Shown one piece after another: positions 8,291 through 15,046 of a stretch of 59,998 nt of DNA; the stretch's first letter is position 1; each line of letters opens with the position of its first letter. A program made the translations under genes and the position numbers. The stretch lies in NCBI GenBank assembly GCA_902538225.1, contig CACBEF010000005.1, forward strand, positions 1-59,998, written 5' to 3'. The notes under the pieces were generated by a model that was not told the origin of the DNA, made no database searches, and saw only the letters and a program-made list of their open reading frames with translations. Source of the DNA: an uncultured Prochlorococcus sp. (GTDB lineage Bacteria; Cyanobacteriota; Cyanobacteriia; PCC-6307; Cyanobiaceae).

Positions 8291-9340
8291 TTGAAGTCTT
8301 TAACCATAATAAAACCTGATGATTGGCATTTACATTTAAGAGAAGGTCTTGTATTAAAAAATATCATTCATTTTACTTCAGAATATTTTGGAAGAGCCAT
8401 TGTAATGCCAAACACTAAAAGTCCCATAACATCAATCAATAGCGCTATTTCATATAAGAAATCTATTGTTGAAGCGTTACCAGAAAGTTCTAAGTTTGAA
8501 CCACTAATGACTATTTATCTTACAGATGAGACTGATAAAGGGGAACTAATAAATGGTTTTAAAAATAATATCTTTTTCGCAGCAAAATTATATCCTGCTA
8601 ATGCGACAACGAATTCCAGTCATGGAGTTAGGAAAATAGAAAATCTATATAAGATCTTTGAATTAATGCAAGATTCTGGAATGCCTCTTTTAATTCATGG
8701 GGAAGTGACTGATTCTGAAGTAGATGTATTCGATAGAGAAGAAGTTTTTATAGATCAAGAACTCTCTCAAATAACTAAAAGATTTCCAAAATTAAAAATC
8801 GTTTTAGAACATATAACTACTTCCTATGCAGTGAATTTTGTTCAAGAAAATAATATTGGAGCTACTATCACTCCGCATCATTTGCATATAAATAGAAATG
8901 CAATGTTTTTTGGAGGCTTAAATAGTGATTTTTACTGCTTACCAGTTGCTAAGAGGGAAAATAATAGACTCGCTTTAAGGAAAGCTGCAACAAGTGGGGA
9001 AAAATGTTTTTTCTTGGGAACTGACTCTGCTCCACATCTTAGGCAGTGGAAGGCTTTTTGTGGATGTGCAGGTATTTTTAATTCGCCAGTAGCAATAGAA
9101 AGCTATTTAACGGTATTCGAAGAGGAGGATGCTCTAGATAATTTTGAAAAGTTTGCAAGTTTGAATGGCCCTAATTTTTATAATCTGCCCCCAAATAAAG
9201 AAAAATTAAAATTAGTGTCTAGACCTAATAAAATTAAAGAATTTATTGATGTTGTGGATGAAAAAAATATTGTGGGGCAAATAAAACCATTTCATGCAGG
9301 TGAAACCTTACAATGGCAAGTAGAAGGTATATTAAATTAA
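8291..9340 (+). CDS. pyrC: Dihydroorotase (PyrC, class II)
   Basis: This enzyme closes carbamoyl-aspartate to dihydroorotate, the third step of pyrimidine synthesis. The zinc-binding pair H13/H15 is in the segment DDWHLHLREG. K99 in FAAKLYP is the expected carbamylated lysine bridging two zincs. Further metal ligands appear in LIHGE and LEHITT, and the catalytic Asp in LGTDSAPH. The length of 349 matches the E. coli-type monofunctional enzyme. The start is TTG at 8291, aligned to the family N-terminus. It is followed by the tRNA-Leu gene and preceded by an unusual leader hairpin. Confidence 0.96.
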   Translation: MKSLTIIKPDDWHLHLREGLVLKNIIHFTSEYFGRAIVMPNTKSPITSINSAISYKKSIVEALPESSKFEPLMTIYLTDETDKGELINGFKNNIFFAAKLYPANATTNSSHGVRKIENLYKIFELMQDSGMPLLIHGEVTDSEVDVFDREEVFIDQELSQITKRFPKLKIVLEHITTSYAVNFVQENNIGATITPHHLHINRNAMFFGGLNSDFYCLPVAKRENNRLALRKAATSGEKCFFLGTDSAPHLRQWKAFCGCAGIFNSPVAIESYLTVFEEEDALDNFEKFASLNGPNFYNLPPNKEKLKLVSRPNKIKEFIDVVDEKNIVGQIKPFHAGETLQWQVEGILN

Positions 9341-9389
9341 AAATTTAGATTTAATCTGACAATTAAAAGTGTAAATATTCCAATTTTTC

Positions 9390-9419
9390 TTGGTTAAATG
9401 GGTTGCTTTCGGCTACGAT
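9390..9419 (+). promoter_or_regulatory. Possible promoter of tRNA-Leu
   Basis: TTGGTT at 9390-9395 and TACGAT at 9414-9419 with an 18-base spacer match the -35 and -10 boxes only in part. They sit about 20 bases upstream of the mature tRNA 5' end. A weak candidate. Confidence 0.3.
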
Positions 9420-9439
9420 TAAATTGCGCAAATTCCTTT

Positions 9440-9525
9440 GGGAGTGTGGCGGAATTGGTAGACGCGCCGGACTTAAAATCCGTCGAGCGATTTAGCTCGT
9501 GGGGGTTCAAGTCCCCCCACTCCCA
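9440..9525 (+). tRNA. trnL-UAA: tRNA-Leu (anticodon UAA), no intron
   Basis: The sequence folds into a class II tRNA. The 7-bp acceptor stem is GGGAGTG (9440-9446) with CACTCCC (9518-9524), and the discriminator base is A at 9525. The D-arm contains GGTAGACGCGCC. The anticodon loop CTTAAAA gives anticodon TAA. The long variable arm is CGAGC/GCTCG, and the T-loop is GGGGGTTCAAGTCCCCC. CCA is not encoded. The group I intron found at this position in many cyanobacteria and in plastids is absent. Confidence 0.97.
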
Positions 9526-9603
9526 TTATTTAATTATTTATTTTTAGTTCTGACGATAACTTCCAATAGTTGTTATTTTCTAACTAAGCTACCATAAATC
9601 AAA

Positions 9604-9837
9604 ATGGAAAGTTTTTTCAATAATTCATTCGCTACTTTAATTACTTATATTGGAATTATTTCTACCTATTTATTGGTTATTCCTTTATTACTATTTTACT
9701 GGATGAATAATAGATGGAATATTATGGGCAAATTTGAAAGATTAGGAATCTATGGCCTTGTATTTCTTTTCTTCCCAGGTTTAATTTTATTTTCTCCATT
9801 TTTAAATCTCAGACTAAAAGGAAGAGGTAAAGGGTAA
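9604..9837 (+). CDS. ndhL: NAD(P)H-quinone oxidoreductase subunit L
   Basis: NdhL is a small membrane subunit of the photosynthetic NDH-1 complex on thylakoids, needed for cyclic electron flow and respiration. The 77-residue protein has two or three hydrophobic helices (about 10-35 and 48-66). Between them is the conserved [17 protein letters not shown] segment, and the basic tail is RLKGRGKG. Both fit the family. It lies 4 bases before the DUF3007 gene, a pairing common in cyanobacteria, and the two are probably co-transcribed, perhaps with trpA. Confidence 0.92.
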   Translation: MESFFNNSFATLITYIGIISTYLLVIPLLLFYWMNNRWNIMGKFERLGIYGLVFLFFPGLILFSPFLNLRLKGRGKG

Positions 9838-9841
9838 ATAA

Positions 9842-10162
9842 TTGACTAAAGGTAAAGTTATACAAATAGGTTTATTTATTTCATTAATAGGATTAATTAG
9901 TTATAAATTGGCACCGCAAATTGGCATTGACAATTTTACAGCCACTACTCTCTCAAGTTGTATCTTAATTTTGATTGTTATCACTTGGGTAACATCTTAT
10001 GTTTTTAGAGTTGTAAATGGAAAAATGACTTTTATGGAACAAAGGAAGCGTTATAGAAAAGAGTATGAAAAAGTTGTTAATGATAAACTAGAAACCAAAT
10101 TCAACTCATTGTCAAAGAAAGAGCAGCAAAAACTAATGGAAGATCTAGAGAAAAATCCATAA
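9842..10162 (+). CDS. DUF3007 membrane protein
   Basis: This 106-residue protein has two N-terminal membrane helices (about 6-25 and 36-55). The C-terminus is charged and probably coiled, beginning MTFMEQRKRYRKEYEKV. This matches the DUF3007 family, found in cyanobacteria and plastid-bearing plants. Its function is unknown to me; the constant neighbour ndhL suggests a thylakoid role, perhaps with NDH-1. The start is TTG at 9842, 4 bases after ndhL. Confidence 0.8.
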   Translation: MTKGKVIQIGLFISLIGLISYKLAPQIGIDNFTATTLSSCILILIVITWVTSYVFRVVNGKMTFMEQRKRYRKEYEKVVNDKLETKFNSLSKKEQQKLMEDLEKNP

Positions 10163-10205
10163 ATTTTTCATAGAAAAGTTTCTAAAATTCATGTAAGATA
10201 ACTAA

Positions 10206-11033
10206 ATGCAAATTACTAATAATGAATCTTTATCTAAGGTAGATGAGAAGTTTTGTGAGTTAAAAAAAAATAAAAAATTAGCTTTGATGCCTTTCATAAT
10301 GGCTGGGGATCCTAATATTGAAATAACGTCTGAAATCTTATTAAAGTTACAAGAAAATGGAGCTGACCTTATTGAATTAGGTATCCCTTATAGTGACCCA
10401 CTTGCAGACGGACCTGTTATTCAAGTGGCGGCCTCTCGCGCCTTAAAGTCAGGTACTAACCTAAGAATAGTAATTAAACTTTTAGAGTCTTTAAAAAGTA
10501 AGTTGAATATTCCCATCATCCTTTTTTCTTACTTAAATCCATTACTATGCGCTGGCTTTGAAAAGTTTTGTGAGATGGCATCTAATGCTGGAGTTTCTGG
10601 ACTAATAGTTCCTGATCTTCCTTTAGAGGAAGCTTATAAATTTTCTAAAATAGTTAGTAACCATTCTATGGACTTAATTTTATTGGTAGCTCCAACTACT
10701 CCTTTTGAAAGAATGAAACAAATATCAAATCATACAAGAGGCTTTACTTATTTAGTAAGTGTTACAGGTGTCACTGGTGAGAGAAACAAAATGGAAAATA
10801 GAGTAGAAAATCTTATTGCTAAATTAAAAGATGTAAATAGCAATCCAATTGCTGTTGGTTTTGGAATATCCACTCCAGAACATGTTAATAAAGTGTGTGA
10901 GTGGGGAGCAGATGGAGTAATTATTGGGAGTGCATTTGTAAAACGAATTTCTAGTTCAAGTGAAAAAGATGTTGTCGATCAGATTGGTGAATTTTGTAAA
11001 GAAATGCGTTCAGCGGCTGATCAAAAAAAATAA
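10206..11033 (+). CDS. trpA: Tryptophan synthase alpha subunit
   Basis: TrpA cleaves indole-glycerol phosphate to indole and glyceraldehyde-3-phosphate and passes indole to TrpB. The TIM-barrel protein of 275 residues shows catalytic E57 and D68 in LIELGIPYSDPLADGP. The phosphate-binding loops GFGIST and GADGVIIGSAFV are also present. Length and start (ATG) fit the family. No trpB is nearby, as usual for cyanobacteria, where trp genes are scattered. A 6-bp dyad, TAGAAA/TTTCTA, lies just upstream at 10171-10184. Confidence 0.97.
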   Translation: MQITNNESLSKVDEKFCELKKNKKLALMPFIMAGDPNIEITSEILLKLQENGADLIELGIPYSDPLADGPVIQVAASRALKSGTNLRIVIKLLESLKSKLNIPIILFSYLNPLLCAGFEKFCEMASNAGVSGLIVPDLPLEEAYKFSKIVSNHSMDLILLVAPTTPFERMKQISNHTRGFTYLVSVTGVTGERNKMENRVENLIAKLKDVNSNPIAVGFGISTPEHVNKVCEWGADGVIIGSAFVKRISSSSEKDVVDQIGEFCKEMRSAADQKK

Positions 11034-11060
11034 ATGCAAAGATAATTTATTAATGAAAAG

Positions 11061-11082
11061 AATTAATTATAGAAAATTAATT
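11061..11082. terminator. Possible AT-rich hairpin between convergent trpA and abrB
   Basis: AATTAATT at 11061-11068 and at 11075-11082 can pair around a 6-base loop in the 82-base gap between the convergent genes. A run of T follows only at about 11099-11106. The stem has no G or C, so termination strength would be low. Confidence 0.25.
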
Positions 11083-11115
11083 AAAAATGATATATCCAAT
11101 TATTTTTTGTTGTCT

Positions 11116-11472
11116 TTAAGATTCTTTTGTAGGTAATAATCTGATTTGTTTTCTTCCGAGCTTAATTTCGAATTCATCACCTGCTTTTAAATCAAGAAGT
11201 GCTGTATATGCTTTTCCAATCAGAAGATTTCCATTGCCTTGAACTGTAGCTATATAACTAAGTTTTCTTCCACCTTTCCCAATACCTGCAACTCCAGAGT
11301 CACCAAGATTAACCCCTTTTGCTTCTAAAAGTGCTTCATAAAATGCAGTAAAGTTTAAGCGTTCACTTCCGTTTTTCTTACTGGAAACATATCCACAGGC
11401 GCGAACTAGGTCAGATTTGCTAACTTCACCAAGTTCTTTAACTTTTGCAAGGAGATTGCTACCAGTTAGCAT
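11116..11472 (-). CDS. cyAbrB-family transcriptional regulator
   Basis: The 118-residue protein matches the cyanobacterial AbrB family. The N-terminal part (LLAKVKELGEVSKSDLVRACGY) is specific to cyanobacteria. The C-terminal AbrB-like beta domain includes LLDLKAGDEFEIKLGRKQIRL. Family members act in carbon/nitrogen balance and other global regulation, binding DNA weakly and broadly. Which of the two cyAbrB groups this is cannot be fixed from sequence alone. It diverges from the YciI-like gene. Confidence 0.88.
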   Translation of the reverse strand: MLTGSNLLAKVKELGEVSKSDLVRACGYVSSKKNGSERLNFTAFYEALLEAKGVNLGDSGVAGIGKGGRKLSYIATVQGNGNLLIGKAYTALLDLKAGDEFEIKLGRKQIRLLPTKES

Positions 11473-11551
11473 AATTAATTAAAAGAAAGATGTATTAAAT
11501 AACATAGCAATTCGCGTGTAATATATGCAATTATTTAGTATGTACTTATTC

Positions 11552-11557
11552 TATAAT
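11552..11557 (+). promoter_or_regulatory. Possible -10 element for the YciI-like gene
   Basis: A perfect TATAAT lies 12 bases before the likely ATG at 11570. If used, the message would start only about 6 bases before the ATG and so be nearly leaderless. Confidence 0.35.
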
Positions 11558-11569
11558 TTATATTTAAAA

Positions 11570-11839
11570 ATGGAAAAGTTTGTAGTTTTTGGAAGGTACT
11601 GTGAAGATGCAATTTTTAAAAGGAAACCATTTCGCGAACAACATCTTAATAGACTTAAAAACTTAAAAGATCGCGATATTCTAGTTACATTAGGGCCAAC
11701 AAAATGTACCAATTATTTGTTTGGAATTTTTAATGCTAATGATGTAAACGAGATTAAAGATCTTATTGAGGATGATATATATTGGGAAAAAGGTATATGG
11801 ATTAATTATGATATTTATCCATGGATTCAGGCATTTTAA
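11570..11839 (+). CDS. YciI-like protein
   Basis: This short protein of 89 residues resembles the YciI/DGPF dimeric alpha-beta fold: an N-terminal strand MEKFVVFGRY, a helix starting with PFREQHLNRLKNL, a strand DILVTLGP, and a later helix-strand unit ending in an aromatic tail. The frame is open to an upstream ATG at 11525. I chose the ATG at 11570 because MEKFVVFG begins at the first strand of the fold and the 15 residues before it look unlike coding sequence. The function is unknown; YciI proteins often protect against or degrade small metabolites. Confidence 0.72.
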   Translation: MEKFVVFGRYCEDAIFKRKPFREQHLNRLKNLKDRDILVTLGPTKCTNYLFGIFNANDVNEIKDLIEDDIYWEKGIWINYDIYPWIQAF

Positions 11840-11874
11840 ATATGATTTACGAAAAAATTTAGTAATTATTAACT

Positions 11875-11895
11875 ATTAATTCGAAAAGAATTAAT
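11875..11895. terminator. 8-bp hairpin in the YciI/HTH convergent gap
   Basis: ATTAATTC (11875-11882) and GAATTAAT (11888-11895) pair exactly around a 5-base loop, 36 bases after the YciI-like stop. No T-tract follows closely. The rest of this 175-base gap (11840-12014) is AT-rich with no ORF or clear RNA that I can see. Confidence 0.3.
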
Positions 11896-12014
11896 TTAAA
11901 TGAAAATACATAATATTGTTACTTTAATAATATAATTATTTAACATATTTAGGAGTTAAAACGATACTTATTTAAAGGTTAGTTTTAAGAGATTATATTA
12001 TTTTTAATTAATAT

Positions 12015-12335
12015 TTATTCACTAGTATCTTGATTTATCTGGTTTATTAATGAGTCGATATCTAATTGATTATATGGTGGTGTTTGTTCTGTTTCTCGAT
12101 AATCGTTCTTGATATTTTTTAACCATTTTTGCTCTATCTTTATAAGATTTTTTGCAATATTGAAAACGCCGCCTTTTTTATATAATTCTTTAATTTTTAG
12201 AATAATCTCGGAGGTTCTGCTCGATTTAATATTTAATTCATTTGCTAAGTCTTTTTGGGTAAATCCATGTGATTTTAACCAATCTTTAATGAATGAGACG
12301 AGTTCTTTTTCTTCCTGAATAGATAATTTACTCAT
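12015..12335 (-). CDS. Small helix-turn-helix protein, unknown function
   Basis: This 106-residue protein contains a likely helix-turn-helix: FTQKDLANELNIKSSRTSEII at about residues 25-45, resembling Cro/C1-type DNA-binding domains. The C-terminus is basic and then polar. I do not recognise a named family; it looks like a picocyanobacterial conserved hypothetical. Its ATG directly follows the TGA stop of the YkvA-family gene (TGA-ATG), so translation is probably coupled. With the sigma factor further upstream on the same strand, it may be the last gene of a three-gene unit. Confidence 0.7.
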   Translation of the reverse strand: MSKLSIQEEKELVSFIKDWLKSHGFTQKDLANELNIKSSRTSEIILKIKELYKKGGVFNIAKNLIKIEQKWLKNIKNDYRETEQTPPYNQLDIDSLINQINQDTSE

Positions 12336-12704
12336 TCAATAAAAAGGAAATATCTTATTAAGCTTATTCTCTGCTCTTGCTCTAATTGAAGGAGTCATGT
12401 ATTTGCTCCATATACTGAGTACTGCTGTGAGAGCTACAAAATCATCACTAAAACCAACTAAAGGCATAAAGTCAGGGAAAAGATCAAATGGCATAATTAA
12501 ATATGCTAGTGCAGCCATTAATGAAACTCTAACTTGTGCTGGAGTATAAGGATCTAAAGCCATCTCCAAAACTTCTAAGGCAGGCTTTGCAATTGTTCTT
12601 CCTGCTTTAATAAGAATCTTGATAATGATATTTTCATCAAATGTTGAACTCTCTAAAACTTCAGCATCATAGATTTTTTCTTGGGTTTTGTAATTCTCTT
12701 TCAT
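12336..12704 (-). CDS. YkvA-family (DUF1232) membrane protein
   Basis: The protein has 122 residues. The core LAYLIMPFDLFPDFMPLVGFSDD is the DUF1232 signature (usually YLIxPxDLIPDFxPxxGxxDD). It forms a short membrane-associated helical pair. The function of the family is not established. It is placed 37 bases after the sigma factor gene and immediately before the small HTH gene, all on the minus strand, which suggests co-expression. Confidence 0.85.
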   Translation of the reverse strand: MKENYKTQEKIYDAEVLESSTFDENIIIKILIKAGRTIAKPALEVLEMALDPYTPAQVRVSLMAALAYLIMPFDLFPDFMPLVGFSDDFVALTAVLSIWSKYMTPSIRARAENKLNKIFPFY

Positions 12705-12741
12705 CCTTATAAATGAAATTTAAATATTTTTAATGAAATTT

Positions 12742-13665
12742 TTAGCTAATACTATCAACTAATCCATTCTGTATTCCTGCTTTTCTAAGTTTTCTTAAAG
12801 CACGTTGAACAACTTGTCGGCAATATTCCCTGCTGCAACTCATATGTCTTGCAACTTCAGCTAATGTTCTCCATTCATTTGAGCCGTCTAAACCAAATCT
12901 TAGGCTTACTATCTTTCTTTCTTTCTCAGTTAAATTTGCTTTATTTAATAACTTCCAAGCTGAGGCTGTCCTTTCGGCTAATTCGGCTAGTTCCATTGGG
13001 GGGGTTTGATCACTTGGAAGAATATCAACTAACTCGGAAGGATCTGATTTCGATTTAACAGTACCTTGGAGACTAACAGTGATGCTTCTCAATTCACAAG
13101 AAAGGAGTTCGTCAATTTCCTCTTTGGTTATTTTCATTTCTTCAGCTAGCTCACCACTACTGGGTGGAATTCCCTTAAGTTGCATAAGCTTTGATTTTGC
13201 TGATCTTAGTTTTGTAAGTTTTTCATTAATGTTAACCGGGATCCTTATCGTTCTACTTTGAGTTGACAATGCTCTATTTAAACCTTGTCTAATCCACCAA
13301 TAAGCATAGGTAGAAAATCTATGTCCTCTAGAAGGATCATATTTTTCTACGGCCCTTGTAAGACCTAATGTCCCCTCCTGAATTAAGTCCAGTAATTCTA
13401 ATCCTTTTCCTTGATATCTCTTGGCAAGGTTGACAACAAGTCTTAGGTTGGCTGTTATCATCTCGTTTTTAGCTTTTTCACCAATTTTGATCTTTTTTCT
13501 CTCGGCTTCGGAATATTCACAAGCAGGGCCTTTTCCTCCTGCTTCTTGACATCTATTAACAAGCACAACCATTTCCTGGACTTTTCTACCCATTGTGAGT
13601 TCTCTTTCGGGAGTCAAAAGTTGATGACGTCCTATTTCACCAAGAAAATCGCTTAATGAACTCAC
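12742..13665 (-). CDS. Group 2 RNA polymerase sigma factor (SigA-like, dispensable type)
   Basis: This 307-residue sigma-70 factor lacks the long N-terminal region of the primary factor. Region 1.2 is SLSDFLGEIGRHQLLTPERE. Region 2 contains LVVNLAKRYQGKGLELLDLIQEG and the -10 recognition stretch RFSTYAYWWIRQGLNRAL. Region 4 carries a helix-turn-helix, LAEVARHMSCSREYCRQVVQRAL. Cyanobacterial group 2 sigmas respond to stress, light and nitrogen; which one this is cannot be fixed by sequence alone. The GTG start at 13665 is well supported by a GAGG ribosome binding site six bases upstream. Confidence 0.93.
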   Translation of the reverse strand: MSSLSDFLGEIGRHQLLTPERELTMGRKVQEMVVLVNRCQEAGGKGPACEYSEAERKKIKIGEKAKNEMITANLRLVVNLAKRYQGKGLELLDLIQEGTLGLTRAVEKYDPSRGHRFSTYAYWWIRQGLNRALSTQSRTIRIPVNINEKLTKLRSAKSKLMQLKGIPPSSGELAEEMKITKEEIDELLSCELRSITVSLQGTVKSKSDPSELVDILPSDQTPPMELAELAERTASAWKLLNKANLTEKERKIVSLRFGLDGSNEWRTLAEVARHMSCSREYCRQVVQRALRKLRKAGIQNGLVDSIS

Positions 13666-13803
13666 GATTTACCTCATTGTTGATATATTCAACTTATAGT
13701 CAATTCAGTAATAAGCCATACATGTAATAATTAATTAATATTTAATTAACATTTTTTTTTAATTTTCAGGTTTAAAAAAATTATAAATTTGTAATTTAAT
13801 TAT

Positions 13804-14463
13804 CTAATTTTTTCTTCTTGATTCTAGAACAGCAAGTACATCTCTCCACTCAACGCCTTTATGCATAAGGGCTACTTGCAGATGATAAATTAAATCAGCA
13901 GCTTCATTTGAGATTGAATTTTTATCATTATCTTTGCAAGCCATTATAAATTCTGCAGATTCCTCTCCTATTTTTTTCAAAATAGTATTACTGCCTTTTG
14001 TTAATAAATGATTTGTGTAACTTTTTTCTGATGGATTTATTGATCTTTCATTAATTGTATTGAATAATTCAGAGCAAATATTTGAGAAGGGAGTTGTTTT
14101 TTTCTCTTTTTTATAACTTTGATTAATTTGGATTTCGTTGAAAAAACAACTTTTTTCACCAGTGTGACATGCACCTGAACCATTTTGTTCAATCATTAGG
14201 ATTAGTGCATCATTATCGCAGTCGAATCTTATCTCCTTAAGTATTTGGGTACTTCCGCTAGTAGCTCCTTTTCTCCAGATTTCGGATCTAGATCTACTCC
14301 AGTAATGAACGTTTTTGGTTTCAAGTGTCATTGTCAATGATTCTTTATTCATCCAAGCAAGCATAAGAATTGATCCGTCAAGCCAATCTTGTGCTATTGC
14401 AGGGATTAAACCATAATTATCAAAGCGTAGATCTTCTATCGAAAAATTAGTTGAATAAGTCAT
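13804..14463 (-). CDS. hisI: Histidine biosynthesis bifunctional protein HisIE
   Basis: This protein carries out steps 2 and 3 of histidine synthesis. The N-terminal HisI domain (phosphoribosyl-AMP cyclohydrolase, about residues 1-115) has MLAWMNKESL, WSRSRSEIWRKG and the metal-binding DCDNDALI and GACHTG. The C-terminal HisE domain (phosphoribosyl-ATP pyrophosphatase, about 125-219) has KIGEESAEFIMACK and a helical AADLIYHLQVAL. Its length of 219 is normal for the fused enzyme. It diverges from the QueD-like gene with a 60-base gap. Confidence 0.96.
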   Translation of the reverse strand: MTYSTNFSIEDLRFDNYGLIPAIAQDWLDGSILMLAWMNKESLTMTLETKNVHYWSRSRSEIWRKGATSGSTQILKEIRFDCDNDALILMIEQNGSGACHTGEKSCFFNEIQINQSYKKEKKTTPFSNICSELFNTINERSINPSEKSYTNHLLTKGSNTILKKIGEESAEFIMACKDNDKNSISNEAADLIYHLQVALMHKGVEWRDVLAVLESRRKN

Positions 14464-14523
14464 TATGTTTATTATGTTAAATCCTATTCATTGTGTCTTA
14501 ATTAAAATTATCCTAACAGTTAA

Positions 14524-14997
14524 TTGATGTATCTTCACTCTCTAAAATTTTCATGCAGTAAAAGTTACGAAGATTTTCCCTGTTCACATAGGCAATGGCG
14601 CCATGAAGGCCACTGCAGATTTGTGCATGGATATTCAAGATCATTCACCTTTTGGTTTACTGCAAAAAAATTAGACCTTAATGGTTTTGTTGTCGATTTT
14701 TCAAGCCTAAAGCCCCTAGAAAATAAACTAAAGCAGCAATTTGATCATACTTTTTTGATAAATAAAGATGACCCTTTGTTGAATTACTGGGAAAAATTAC
14801 ATGACTTAGATGCTTTAGATCTGAGAATTATGGATAATGTGGGAATGGAGTTCACTTCTGAATTGATTTGGAGATGGGCTAATGAATACTTACAGCATAA
14901 GGATAAGGGCAGAACATGTTGTTGGAAAACAGAATCAAAAGAAAATAAATCTAATAAAGCAAGTTATGAGGAAATTCCTGATTGGTTCAAATCTTAG
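14524..14997 (+). CDS. 6-pyruvoyltetrahydropterin/6-carboxytetrahydropterin synthase family (QueD-like), variant zinc site
   Basis: This 157-residue tunnelling-fold protein is related to QueD and PTPS, which act in queuosine or biopterin synthesis on dihydroneopterin triphosphate. The catalytic Cys31 in GHCRFVHGY, the catalytic pair D74/H75 in FDHTF and the pterin-anchoring Glu113 in FTSELIW are present, as is a first zinc His (H22 in CSHRQ). The usual HGH pair is HGY here (H35, Y37), so one normal zinc ligand is missing; the nearby H27 or H30 might substitute. A related RQWRHxGHC group seems to exist in other marine bacteria. Whether it makes the queuosine precursor is open. It converges on clpB with a 49-base gap. 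Confidence 0.8.
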   Translation: MMYLHSLKFSCSKSYEDFPCSHRQWRHEGHCRFVHGYSRSFTFWFTAKKLDLNGFVVDFSSLKPLENKLKQQFDHTFLINKDDPLLNYWEKLHDLDALDLRIMDNVGMEFTSELIWRWANEYLQHKDKGRTCCWKTESKENKSNKASYEEIPDWFKS

Positions 14998-15046
14998 ATC
15001 AAAGTTGTTAAATTTCAAGTAATATATAATTCTTCAATTTAGATCT

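Noticed and set aside
11525-11569. N-terminal extension of the YciI-like protein from the ATG at 11525
   Set aside because: The 15 extra residues look unlike the family, overlap the predicted -10 element, and a better ATG at 11570 begins the fold.
13731-13760. TTAATTAA twice followed by a run of T, as a terminator between hisIE and the sigma factor gene
   Set aside because: The T-run is on the plus strand, but both flanking genes are on the minus strand, and the stem is pure A/T with a 3-base loop.
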